DNA of 64,000 nt, from the NCBI RefSeq assembly GCF_018882095.1, contig NZ_JACVPD010000004.1:124001-188000 (forward strand), in the 5' to 3' direction. This document shows, in pieces, positions 34,732 through 43,526 of the stretch (position 1 is its first letter; every line of letters starts with the position of its first letter). Position numbers and translations under genes: made by a program. The notes under the pieces were generated by a model. That model saw nothing but the letters and a program-made list of their open reading frames with translations. It made no database searches and was not told where the DNA came from. This stretch comes from Polynucleobacter sp. CS-Odin-A6. GTDB lineage: Bacteria > Pseudomonadota > Gammaproteobacteria > Burkholderiales > Burkholderiaceae.

Positions 34732-35553
34732 ATGATTTTTTTACCATCAAGCCAGAATAAACCCGCTGAAAGAGTTGAAGAGACGGGCTACCTTGCTTCA
34801 GCTAGCGATTTGATGATTGGCTTATTGTTTGTATTCATCATCATGGTAGTAATGCTTTCTCAGAGGGTGGATTCTATTCAACAGGGTGAAAATATCAATG
34901 ATCCCCTAGCTAGTGCTGTTCTCATGATTGGGCAAAAGTTTAAAGAGGCTGGCCTGAATGTCGTGATAGATCCGCAATCTGGTGTCATTGGCCTACCAGC
35001 TGATGCCTTATTTGGTTTTAATAGTGCTGTACTCAATGACAATGCTGCCCAGACATTAAAAAAAGCGAGAGAATCCTTGGCCAAGATCCTGCCTTGTTAT
35101 GTTCACTCCGAAAGAGCTGCTAGGCCATTAGACTGCCCACCCAATGAAGAGCAGGTAGAGATCGATACGATTTTTATTGAGGGGCATACAGACTCTAAGC
35201 CTCTACAACAAGGCAATTACACAAACTGGCATCTTGCGCTTGATCGAGCTCGGGCTGTGTATGACGTATTGACCGAGGGTAAGCCACAGTCCTACCAAAA
35301 TGAACGCAAGTTAGATGTCTTTGGCATTAGCTCTTATTCCGATAAGCGCTTAGTGAAAAATCTTGGCATGGAAGATTCAGAAAAAAGCCGGCGGGTAGAG
35401 ATGCGCTTTATTTTGGCGTTCAAACCCGATTCTCAAAAAGACAAAAAAACTAAAGAGGTCCTAGATGCTGCCAGTATTCAGGGGGCTTCTGTTGGATCGG
35501 GTGCGACGGCAAAAAAGGACGCTAATAGTAATTCCACTGCATTACCAAAATGA
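34732..35553 (+). CDS. ZorB-like OmpA/MotB peptidoglycan-binding protein
   Basis: The 273-residue protein has a short cytoplasmic N-terminus and a single membrane helix (SASDLMIGLLFVFIIMVVML) with an Asp at residue 26 in the ion-carrying position of MotB-type helices. A periplasmic OmpA-like domain follows (IFIEGHTDSKPL, then WHLALDRARAVYDVL and EKSRRVEMRFIL). A Cys pair around residues 122 and 139 may form a disulfide within the domain. The Ser/Lys/Ala-rich tail is unstructured. It pairs with the ZorA-like channel and overlaps the third gene by 4 bases, indicating translational coupling. Confidence 0.75.
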   Translation: MIFLPSSQNKPAERVEETGYLASASDLMIGLLFVFIIMVVMLSQRVDSIQQGENINDPLASAVLMIGQKFKEAGLNVVIDPQSGVIGLPADALFGFNSAVLNDNAAQTLKKARESLAKILPCYVHSERAARPLDCPPNEEQVEIDTIFIEGHTDSKPLQQGNYTNWHLALDRARAVYDVLTEGKPQSYQNERKLDVFGISSYSDKRLVKNLGMEDSEKSRRVEMRFILAFKPDSQKDKKTKEVLDAASIQGASVGSGATAKKDANSNSTALPK

Positions 35554-36440
35554 ACTTAGCATCATTACCAGAAGATTTTCCTCTGCTAGCGATTGCCACG
35601 CAAAGTATTTCCTCCCAAAAAATATCAATTGAAAGAATGGGCCTACCACCCGATCTGTTCGCAGTGGGTGAGCGTACCTTCATTCGCTTTTCCTTAGCCC
35701 AGCTTTCAGGTCATCAAGTCGATCAACGTTATTGGCGTTACTTTCCCTATGCCATTTGGCTCGAGTCAGATCGTAGCTTAGCAACGCGAGCTGATTATTT
35801 AAGTGAGTACTTTGACATTCAACTCCCACGCTCTTTGAAGATTGCGAAAAGGGCGATGAAGTGGGCCGAGCCTCTGTTTTATGTTTATCTCACCCACTTC
35901 AAACCAAATGACCCTGTTTTTGAAAAGTTAGCACAGACAGCCCATCGTTTTTTTACTAGTGATGCGATTCAGGCTGGTACTCCCCTTTATTCTTTGGCTC
36001 AAGAGCTCAACATCTTTAAATCCGCTGAAGGCCCCCATTTAGTGGCTGATTCCATTCTCAAAACAAACCGAGGATTACAAGGCTGGATGAATCAATTTGA
36101 TGTATGGCCAGGATTTGCAGATACCGCTTTTGCTCAGTGCGCGTTTCTTGAATTACTTAAGCTTCCTAAAGAAAAGAGACGGCAACTTGACTTTGTCAAT
36201 TTAGCATTTGATTGGGGGATTGATGCGCAAAATCAATTTCGCTACCCCAAGACCAAATCCCTATTCATTGATGCTTTGCTCTTAGCCTGGAAAGGGGTAA
36301 AGCCACCTGATGATTTAATGATGGCCATGAGCGCAAAATTGGTTCGTGTTATGGGTGATCCCAGGACTACTCAAGATCAATGGCAGGGAGTCAGTAGTGA
36401 GGCTGTTCAGGTGCTAGTAGCTTGGCTTAATGCAAAATAG
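35550..36440 (+). CDS. Short ZorC-like third protein of the Zorya-like module
   Basis: The 296-residue soluble, mainly helical protein has no signal peptide or membrane segment. The run MGDPRTTQDQWQGVSSEA and final VLVAWL resemble the lead-in to the EH-signature region of ZorC. The protein stops there, so the conserved Glu/His C-terminal part is absent. Typical ZorC is about 500-560 residues. No continuation is visible in any frame after the double stop TAG TAG. It overlaps the ZorB-like gene by 4 bases, so the three form one coupled unit. The ZorC comparison is from memory of the family and needs a profile search. Confidence 0.5.
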   Translation: MNLASLPEDFPLLAIATQSISSQKISIERMGLPPDLFAVGERTFIRFSLAQLSGHQVDQRYWRYFPYAIWLESDRSLATRADYLSEYFDIQLPRSLKIAKRAMKWAEPLFYVYLTHFKPNDPVFEKLAQTAHRFFTSDAIQAGTPLYSLAQELNIFKSAEGPHLVADSILKTNRGLQGWMNQFDVWPGFADTAFAQCAFLELLKLPKEKRRQLDFVNLAFDWGIDAQNQFRYPKTKSLFIDALLLAWKGVKPPDDLMMAMSAKLVRVMGDPRTTQDQWQGVSSEAVQVLVAWLNAK

Positions 36441-36924
36441 TAGGAACCTGTCTTCTGATCTTCTTGAGCAATCGTCAGGAGCTAAAATTTATAGCGAAAG
36501 ACCTGCGAACATCATTTAAAGGTGTCGCCAATACGATTTAACGGAATATCAACATTCTTATAGAATTTCGTTATAAAATCAAAAAGTACTTAATGAAGCT
36601 TGATTTATTAAAAATAATTCATTATGTCGTTACTTGCTTTTAAGTAGATCTCGCTTTTATTTGGCTGTAATTGTTTTGCTCTCTCATATCGATGCCTTCT
36701 GACTCTTGCAGGTGATGCCTTTTTGGAAGGGTTTCATTGGAGGTGAAAAAAATTCTTTGTTTAGTATCCACACCAATTTGAGGTGCGACTGCATTACTTT
36801 GCACCACTATTTAAATATTGAAAAACAGGGTCTCGCTCAGGTATTAGCCAGAGACAGCGATAACCTTGCTCCCGATAGCTATTCATCCCCAGTGTTGAAT
36901 ATATAAAAAAAGCAAGATATCGCT
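36441..36924. other. Intergenic region without a convincing gene
   Basis: A 484-base AT-rich gap between the Zorya-like module and the PhnD-like gene. A 66-codon open frame at 36706 has no recognisable product or ribosome site and is probably chance. No ZorD, ZorE or other nuclease or helicase remnant is seen. The promoter of the following operon is likely here, with no clear boxes. Confidence 0.5.
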
Positions 36925-37782
36925 ATGCAACTAATACATAAATCTTTTATATTTATCTTCACATTATTCTTGCCTCTATTAGCATGCGGCAAGTGTATCG
37001 GTGATCCAAATTCAATCTATCCTATTCGCAGTGTTTATGTAGTGCCCCAGTTAGCACCTGCACAGCTTTATGTGCGTTGGGCACCCGTACTAGAGAAGGT
37101 AGGCTACAGCGCTGGTATTTGCTTTGATTTAATAATTGTTCGGACTATTCCGGACTTTGAGCGAGAACTACTCGATGGCAAACCAAACTTTGCCTTTATG
37201 AATCCCTATCACCAAGTGATGGCATATCAGGCCAAAGGTTATTTTCCACTGCTAGCAGATGGTAAAAATAAATTAGACGGAATTATTGTCGTCAAAAAAA
37301 AGAGCGGCATCGAGAGTATCGAGAGTTTGCGTGGAGCTAAGCTCGCTTTCCCAGCACCGAATGCGTTTGGAGCTTCACTTCTAGTAAGAGCCACTTTAGC
37401 CAAACAGGGAATTGATATAGAGCCAATCTATGTCAATTCTCATAACAATGTTTACCGATCGGTGATAGCAGGCGATGTTAGTGCTGGCGGGGCTGTTAAT
37501 AACACTCTACAAAGAGAGCCTCCTGAGGTGCAAGACCAAGTTCGAGTCCTCTTTAAGACCACTAGTTATGTGCCACATCCATTCTCAGTGAGTCCAGCAA
37601 TTTCATTGCAAGAACGGCAGAAAGTCACTCAAGGCTTTTTAGAGTTAGCGAAAACTGCTGAGGGACGACGTTTATTGGATGGAATTCAAATGCCAGATCC
37701 TATCGTGGTTAATTACGCACGTGATTACCAGCCTTTAGAGCAGTTAGGCCTGGCAAAGTTTGTAGTGAAAAATGCTAACTAA
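36925..37782 (+). CDS. PhnD-like periplasmic substrate-binding protein
   Basis: The 285-residue protein has a signal peptide (cut near LLACGK) and the PhnD/phosphate-phosphonate binding fold: PAQLYVRWAPVLEKVGYSAG, FAFMNPYHQVMAYQAKGYFP, ESLRGAKLAFPAPNAFGASL and DVSAGGAVNNTL. No ABC permease or ATPase follows. Instead it overlaps by 11 bases a membrane GGDEF protein. This suggests a ligand sensor that signals to the cyclase rather than an uptake component. The ligand is unknown. Confidence 0.85.
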   Translation: MQLIHKSFIFIFTLFLPLLACGKCIGDPNSIYPIRSVYVVPQLAPAQLYVRWAPVLEKVGYSAGICFDLIIVRTIPDFERELLDGKPNFAFMNPYHQVMAYQAKGYFPLLADGKNKLDGIIVVKKKSGIESIESLRGAKLAFPAPNAFGASLLVRATLAKQGIDIEPIYVNSHNNVYRSVIAGDVSAGGAVNNTLQREPPEVQDQVRVLFKTTSYVPHPFSVSPAISLQERQKVTQGFLELAKTAEGRRLLDGIQMPDPIVVNYARDYQPLEQLGLAKFVVKNAN

Positions 37783-38962
37783 TCGTCGATATCTCTCAAC
37801 TCGAAAAGTTTTTTATCGACTCATTCTATGGTCTGGCGGCATTGTTGCGGTGATGATGTTGGTCACCAGTTTATGGACTTACATTAGCGTTGACAAATTT
37901 ATCAAGTCTTCGCGTGACCGATCTATCTCGCTCCTTTCTGCTGGGATGGCAACTTCAGTAAGCGACTTGATTGTGACTCGAGATTATGGGGCCTTAGAGG
38001 CAATGTTACGACATTCATTCGCCAACGAGGCTATACAAGCGATTACCATCACCGATTTAAATGGCCATGTTTTAGTGAGTTTATTGCGCAAGTCAGATGA
38101 TTCTGTTGTACTTGATTTTGAGAGTCAACAGTTGGTTACTCCTCAAAGCACAACATCTGAACAAATTGAGAATGTTAATCAAGGGCTTATTTCAGCCTGG
38201 CAAAAAATTGATCCCGGCGTTTCATTGGGATGGCTTTACATAAAGGTTTCGACTAAATTTTCTGATGAAATTCTTAATCATATGAAACACAATATGATTA
38301 TTTTTGTTATATTACTTTTTCTGATGGCCTTAGGTATTGCCTTTTACCCAATTTACTTTGAGGTTAAAAAGATGAATGCACGTGAGCAGGCTTTAATTCT
38401 AAGTAATGACGAGCTTTCAGATGCAGCTCACCATGATCCCTTAACTGGTCTCCCAAACAGGTTGGCATTAGAGCGTTTAATGGCAAATTCCATGGAGTCT
38501 GCAAGCGCGGAAAGTGAGCTATTGGCTATCTGTTTCTTGGATCTAGACGAATTTAAGTATGTAAACGATCAATTTGGACATAAGGTCGGTGATCTAACAT
38601 TGCAATGTGTATCTGATCGTCTGAGAAATATTATCCGAGTTAAAGATTCGGTAATTCGCTTGGGCGGTGATGAATTTTTGCTTTTATTAGGCGGATTTCA
38701 AACTCGTGCCCAGGTTGAAGCGCTATTAACCCGAATGATTATCACCTTACAAGGGCCTGTTCGGATTGGCGGTAGTCAGGTAAGTGTTGGAGCCAGTATT
38801 GGGGTGACACTTTTTCCATTTGATGATGGCGAAGTGAGCTCCTTACTTGAGCATGCAGACCAAGCAATGTATCAAGCTAAGCTAGATGGTAAAAATTGTT
38901 GGAAATTCTATCAATCAACACAAACGCCTAATATTCTTTCTGGTTCTGCAGAATGCAGCTAA
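37772..38962 (+). CDS. Membrane diguanylate cyclase (GGDEF)
   Basis: The 396-residue protein has TM1 about 16-38, a periplasmic sensor of about 130 residues, TM2 about 174-195 and a GGDEF domain (about 220-385). The active-site GGDEF is intact at 298-302. The inhibitory RxxD is present at R289-D292 five residues upstream, so an active, product-inhibited cyclase is expected. It overlaps the PhnD-like gene by 11 bases and the HD-GYP gene by 10 bases. Confidence 0.93.
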   Translation: MLTNRRYLSTRKVFYRLILWSGGIVAVMMLVTSLWTYISVDKFIKSSRDRSISLLSAGMATSVSDLIVTRDYGALEAMLRHSFANEAIQAITITDLNGHVLVSLLRKSDDSVVLDFESQQLVTPQSTTSEQIENVNQGLISAWQKIDPGVSLGWLYIKVSTKFSDEILNHMKHNMIIFVILLFLMALGIAFYPIYFEVKKMNAREQALILSNDELSDAAHHDPLTGLPNRLALERLMANSMESASAESELLAICFLDLDEFKYVNDQFGHKVGDLTLQCVSDRLRNIIRVKDSVIRLGGDEFLLLLGGFQTRAQVEALLTRMIITLQGPVRIGGSQVSVGASIGVTLFPFDDGEVSSLLEHADQAMYQAKLDGKNCWKFYQSTQTPNILSGSAECS

Positions 38963-40260
38963 CTAATCAAATTTTCTATTTCACATCATTTATTGTGATG
39001 CTTGGCTTAACGCTAGGATTCTTCCCGCAGTACGAAGAATATAAAGTGAATAAAAAAACATTCTTTTGGCCAATCAGTCTTACTTTTTATACTCTGTCAA
39101 TGTTGTGTTTTGCAATTGCTCCATGGGTAGGTAAACCTGCTTTAGCCATTGCTAATATCTGTTTGATTTGGGGCTCCCTATCCATTTCCTTACTATTTAG
39201 ATCTTGGCGGCAAGCATTAAAAATGCCTGAGTTGAGTGCTTATTGTGTTGCATTAGTTATCTTGGCGATTGCTTATTTGTTGCTGCTCTCATATTCAAGT
39301 ACCTCAATACGCATTCATTACCTCAATCTCATACTAGCTTCTTTGTCACTCTGGCAAATATATGAACTATCGAAGCAATTAAAAGTTCGGCGAGCATTTC
39401 AAATTAAAGTTTTATTTGGCGTTATCCTGCTTCAGCTTACTGTGCGGCTTATTAGATCGGCAGATTTGCTCTTAGAATTTAACGGAAATCCGTCGACAAT
39501 CTTCGAGGAGGGGGTATTTGGATTCTTGCTTCGCATATCTTCAGTGCTATTAATCTTGCTCACGTGCGTTTTGATTGCAAACTATTTCTTGGAAATTATT
39601 TGGAGGGGGCATAAACAGAACTCCGAGCTTCTTGAAAAAGCGATGCTATCTAGTCTGAATGCCTTATCTATGGCTCGTGATAATGAGACTGGAAATCATA
39701 TTTTACGAACGCAGAGCTATGTAGCTGCACTCGCAAACAGACTGCATATTATGAATGCATATCCTTCTGAAATCACTCCACTGTTTTTAAGTAATATTGC
39801 AAATGCCGCCCCTCTGCACGATATCGGAAAAGTCGGAATTCCTGATGAGATTCTGAAAAAGGGGGTGTCCCTCACAGAAAGCGAGTGGGTGACTATGAAG
39901 ACGCATGCCAGCCTGGGTGAGAATGTATTAAATGCGGCTAAGGTAGAGTATCCTTTTCATTCTACTTCGCTAGATTTAGCAATTGATATTGCCGGCGGCC
40001 ATCATGAGTGCTGGGATGGCTCTGGTTATCCTAGGGGCTTAACTGCTGAAAATATTCCTTTGGCTGCGCGGATTATGTCTCTGGCTGATATGTATGACGC
40101 TTTGGTGAGTGAGCGTGTTTATAAAGCCCGTTGGTCGCATGAGGACGCTGTGAAAGAGATTTTGGCCGGTCAAGGTAAATTCTTTGATCCTTTAGTAGTA
40201 GAGGCTTTCTTGCTTGAGCAGACCCATTTTCGGGACATCTCCCTGAAATATCAGGATTAG
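38953..40260 (+). CDS. Seven-helix membrane HD-GYP phosphodiesterase
   Basis: The 435-residue protein has an N-terminal membrane region of about seven helices (residues about 5-215). A cytoplasmic HD-GYP domain follows, with H249 in ETGNHILR, H289-D290 in LHDIGKVGIPDEIL, HHE at 350-352 and GYP at 358-360. The motifs expected for c-di-GMP hydrolysis are present. It is the last gene of the PhnD-GGDEF-HD-GYP unit, so synthesis and breakdown of the same messenger are coupled. Confidence 0.93.
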   Translation: MQLTNQIFYFTSFIVMLGLTLGFFPQYEEYKVNKKTFFWPISLTFYTLSMLCFAIAPWVGKPALAIANICLIWGSLSISLLFRSWRQALKMPELSAYCVALVILAIAYLLLLSYSSTSIRIHYLNLILASLSLWQIYELSKQLKVRRAFQIKVLFGVILLQLTVRLIRSADLLLEFNGNPSTIFEEGVFGFLLRISSVLLILLTCVLIANYFLEIIWRGHKQNSELLEKAMLSSLNALSMARDNETGNHILRTQSYVAALANRLHIMNAYPSEITPLFLSNIANAAPLHDIGKVGIPDEILKKGVSLTESEWVTMKTHASLGENVLNAAKVEYPFHSTSLDLAIDIAGGHHECWDGSGYPRGLTAENIPLAARIMSLADMYDALVSERVYKARWSHEDAVKEILAGQGKFFDPLVVEAFLLEQTHFRDISLKYQD

Positions 40261-40345
40261 ATGAGGATGTTATTATTAGGCCTTCATTGCCATTCACGGT
40301 AATGCAATAAAATAATCACTAATTCATTATTGATTAAAAGTTTCT

Positions 40346-41428
40346 GTGAAAAATAAAAAGAATAAAAGACTGGCAGTTGCTCCAATGATGGAGTGGACTG
40401 ACCGTCACTGCCGTTCTTTTCATCGTACGCTGACAAAAAACGCAGTACTATATTCGGAGATGGTCACTACAGGCGCTCTCATTCATGGGGATGTGCCTCG
40501 CCATTTAGATTATTCAAAAGATCAACACCCTGTTGTTTTGCAATTAGGTGGTTCAGATCCATCTGATTTAGCAAAAGCGGCAGAATTAGCACAACAGTGG
40601 GGCTACGATGAGATTGATCTCAATTGTGGTTGTCCTTCAGAGCGAGTTCAGCGTGGCGCTTTTGGTGCATGTCTCATGGCTGAGCCTGTCTTAGTTGCAG
40701 ATTGTGTCAAAGCAATGAAGAGTGCAGTCGATATACCTATTTCAGTTAAGCATAGATTGGGTTTAGATTCTATGGATGCAGCCAGTTCAGAAAAAGATTA
40801 TCAATTTGCACTGGATTTTATTCTGGCGGTGGCAGATGCGGGCGCCAGTCAAGTGACTATTCATGCGCGCAATGCCGTGCTCAAAGGATTATCCCCAAAA
40901 GAGAATCGCAGTAAGCCGCCACTGCGTTATGAGGTGGCTGCAAAACTCAGAATCGACGCCCAAAAAGAATTTCCGCATCTCAAGGTATTGCTCAACGGCG
41001 GTCTAGAAAGCAATGATCAGATCGCCGGCCATTGGGATGATTTTGATGGCTTTATGGTGGGCAGGGCGGCTTATCATTTCCCGGCCATGCTATTGGGCTG
41101 GGATGATTTAATTGCGTCGGATGGCGAAGCTGCAGGCTATTTATTTAGTGAGACTGAGTGGCATCGTATTCAGATCGCATTAGTAAAGCAAGGTCAAGCC
41201 TGGTATGACGAATGTCGCTCAAAAGATAAGCCCTTTTACATCGGTGCATTTACAAGGCATATTCTGGGCCTAGCTCATGGCAGAGCAGGCTCCCGCTATT
41301 GGCGCCAGCGTCTCTCAGATCACCATGCTTTAGCCAAGGTGCAGAGCAAGGCTGCCATTGCTGATTTTTTTCTAGATGCTAGCCTCACTCTGGGTGATTG
41401 GGCTGCCTTTGAGTTTGAGTCTGCCTAA
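40346..41428 (+). CDS. dusA: tRNA-dihydrouridine(20/20a) synthase DusA
   Basis: This is an FMN enzyme that reduces uridine 20/20a in tRNA. The 360-residue protein starts with LAVAPMMEWTDRHCR, has the catalytic Cys in LNCGCPSERVQRGAFGACLM and SVKHRLGLD, and ends with the helical DusA tail (FTRHILGLAHGRAGSRYWR). The start is GTG at 40346. It lies just before tRNA-His, whose promoter is downstream of its stop. Confidence 0.95.
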   Translation: MKNKKNKRLAVAPMMEWTDRHCRSFHRTLTKNAVLYSEMVTTGALIHGDVPRHLDYSKDQHPVVLQLGGSDPSDLAKAAELAQQWGYDEIDLNCGCPSERVQRGAFGACLMAEPVLVADCVKAMKSAVDIPISVKHRLGLDSMDAASSEKDYQFALDFILAVADAGASQVTIHARNAVLKGLSPKENRSKPPLRYEVAAKLRIDAQKEFPHLKVLLNGGLESNDQIAGHWDDFDGFMVGRAAYHFPAMLLGWDDLIASDGEAAGYLFSETEWHRIQIALVKQGQAWYDECRSKDKPFYIGAFTRHILGLAHGRAGSRYWRQRLSDHHALAKVQSKAAIADFFLDASLTLGDWAAFEFESA

Positions 41429-41448
41429 ATTCATGATCTAGGCCTTTT

Positions 41449-41478
41449 TTGACAGGGTTTTGATCCAAAAGCTATAAT
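41449..41478 (+). promoter_or_regulatory. Sigma-70-type promoter of tRNA-His
   Basis: TTGACA at 41449-41454 and TATAAT at 41473-41478 match the consensus exactly, with an 18-base spacer. The expected start of transcription is about 41485, just upstream of the tRNA at 41492. Confidence 0.85.
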
Positions 41479-41491
41479 CTGAGTCTTCAGT

Positions 41492-41568
41492 GGCGGACGT
41501 AGCTCAGTTGGTAGAGTCCCAGATTGTGATTCTGGTTGTCGCGGGTTCGAGCCCCGTCGTTCGCCCCA
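41492..41568 (+). tRNA. tRNA-His (GTG)
   Basis: The cloverleaf can be drawn by eye. The acceptor stem is GCGGACG/CGTTCGC with the extra G(-1) of tRNA-His opposite C73. The anticodon loop TTGTGAT has anticodon GTG. The T arm GCGGGTTCGAGCCCCG is present, and CCA is encoded at the end. Confidence 0.96.
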
Positions 41569-41606
41569 CTAAATACCGTGAATCAAATTACCGGCCAGCA
41601 TCTATT

Positions 41607-43526
41607 TCACTGAAGCGCTGCTTCAGCAGAAAGCTCTTGCTTCAATACTTTCATATCGGGATGATTTGTAAATTGATCATCTGGATAATAGCCAAAATTC
41701 AATATTCCCCTGACGCGCATTAATCGCATCCAGCCACTAAGCTCTTCAGTAGGGATGGGTTTATCGGTCTTCCAGTTCTTTGCCTGAAATTCATACAGCA
41801 GTTTTTTACTAGCCTTTGGATAGATCTGCGTTTGATCAACTAAGTTGTTGAGCCATTGAGTCGGGTTGCGTGCATTTTCCATATAAGGCATTGCCATTAA
41901 AGCCACCCAGTTAAAGTGATCTAATCCATTGGGGATGGATTGCGCAAACCACTCCTCAGAGCTTGGATTAAGGGCGACCTCGGCGTAGTAGTTTCTGGCA
42001 AGGCTAATGGGTTTTCGATAGTTTTGGGCTGCATCCTTCATATTTAAGGCAAATTGCGTCAGTGCATGCGTCTTTGCCTTGTACCATTTTTCATTTAATT
42101 CTGGATTTTGAGTAATGGCCTCAATGCTCGGTGGTAAACCCCATTTTTTTGCGTAGTAATTTAAGGCAACAGGACTTGCATCTTCTTTGTCCGAGAGCGT
42201 TGCATCATCATGTATCAAGATGCCCGCAAAATTGGCATAGCGGCCAAGATCGGTATATATCCCCTCAATAAACTTTCGTGAGCGGTCTGAGAAAGGGCTC
42301 AGTCTCAAGTAGCCAATGCCTTTACTCCCATCAACCGAAGTCACTACGTCAAGCTGCTGCAACTTTTCAGGCCCTGGATTAAAGGCTAGGAGTGGCATCC
42401 AGGCAAATACTTTCACACCAACTCGTGTCCTCAGTTGCCAACTGACTCGACCAAAGAGATCTGCTTTGACCGGCATATAGCTATTCTTAAAGTAGAGGCT
42501 CTTAGCTACACCACTAGCATCGTCATCTGAAAACGCCTGTAGATAGACCGTAGTCACCCCAGAATCTTTGATGCGTTCTATGAGTAATCCTAGGTTCTTT
42601 TCTTGCTGAATGGGGTCTTTGTCATATACATAGTCTAGGTCTACGTGAATGACTCGCTCTAGAGCAGGAGGAGATTCTCGAAGGTTGGCAGCAAACTCAT
42701 CAATTTCAGGATTATTGATGAGATAGATGCGTCGAATGCTATCCACAGGCTGAAGTTCTAGATTTTCTCCATCATCCAGAGTAATGGCCACTTCCATTCC
42801 GAGATCTTTAGCCATGGTTTGTGCAATCTGGTTATATCTACCATAGGGCCAAACAATAATTCTGGGTATAGTGCCAGTCTGTTTTTTAATCCAAACATTA
42901 TTTTTAATTAAGTCAGCTTTGATACGAGCTAAATAGTGGTCTTCGGATTCGTATTGATGAGTAGTGTTGTTGTACTCGAATGTAGTGAGAGCTGGCATCG
43001 TATTGCCCTCAATGTTGCCTAATACACCATGATGTAAATCATAGGTATGAGAGGCAATCTCTACCAAGCCACTTTGGGAGATCTCACGCAGCTCCTGAAT
43101 AGATAAGAATTTGGAGCGGGGAACTTGCTGATCTGCATAGAGAACGGTGTCATTTTCAGGAACTTCAAGCCATGAACCAACAATGGCGAGAGTGGCTGGA
43201 TATTGAAATGCTTTGAGGAGGGGGAAGACATAGGTATAAAAACTCTTATAACCATCATCAAAGGTGAGAACAATCGATTTATCAGGGAGGCGCTTACCTG
43301 CCTTCTTGGCATTCAAAACATCTTGAATAGAAATGACCTGATAGTTATTCGCTTTTAACCAAGAGAAATAGTTGATGAGATTATCCGTAGTCACATCATC
43401 AATTTCAGAGCTGGCAGTCTTTTCAATCACGATGTCATGAAAGCTCAACACCTTGAAATTAGATTGTCCCCATGCAAGATGACTCACGAAGGCCAACATA
43501 CATAGCAGGTATTTAAGTAATGTCAT
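41607..43526 (-). CDS. pgaB: Poly-beta-1,6-N-acetylglucosamine deacetylase PgaB
   Basis: PgaB partly deacetylates the PNAG exopolysaccharide in the periplasm before export. The 639-residue protein has a signal peptide (cut near LAWGQ), no clear lipobox, an N-terminal polysaccharide deacetylase domain and a C-terminal hydrolase-like domain (from about residue 300). The deacetylase has metal and catalytic residues D90/D91 in LTFDDGY and H160 and H165 in EIASHTYDLHH. It directly follows pgaA. A CTGAAGC/GCTTCAG hairpin lies in its last codons. Confidence 0.93.
   Translation of the reverse strand: MTLLKYLLCMLAFVSHLAWGQSNFKVLSFHDIVIEKTASSEIDDVTTDNLINYFSWLKANNYQVISIQDVLNAKKAGKRLPDKSIVLTFDDGYKSFYTYVFPLLKAFQYPATLAIVGSWLEVPENDTVLYADQQVPRSKFLSIQELREISQSGLVEIASHTYDLHHGVLGNIEGNTMPALTTFEYNNTTHQYESEDHYLARIKADLIKNNVWIKKQTGTIPRIIVWPYGRYNQIAQTMAKDLGMEVAITLDDGENLELQPVDSIRRIYLINNPEIDEFAANLRESPPALERVIHVDLDYVYDKDPIQQEKNLGLLIERIKDSGVTTVYLQAFSDDDASGVAKSLYFKNSYMPVKADLFGRVSWQLRTRVGVKVFAWMPLLAFNPGPEKLQQLDVVTSVDGSKGIGYLRLSPFSDRSRKFIEGIYTDLGRYANFAGILIHDDATLSDKEDASPVALNYYAKKWGLPPSIEAITQNPELNEKWYKAKTHALTQFALNMKDAAQNYRKPISLARNYYAEVALNPSSEEWFAQSIPNGLDHFNWVALMAMPYMENARNPTQWLNNLVDQTQIYPKASKKLLYEFQAKNWKTDKPIPTEELSGWMRLMRVRGILNFGYYPDDQFTNHPDMKVLKQELSAEAALQ

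Noticed and set aside
36706..36906. 66-codon open frame between the Zorya-like module and the PhnD-like gene
   Set aside because: No recognisable product, no clear ribosome site, composition unlike the neighbours; probably chance.
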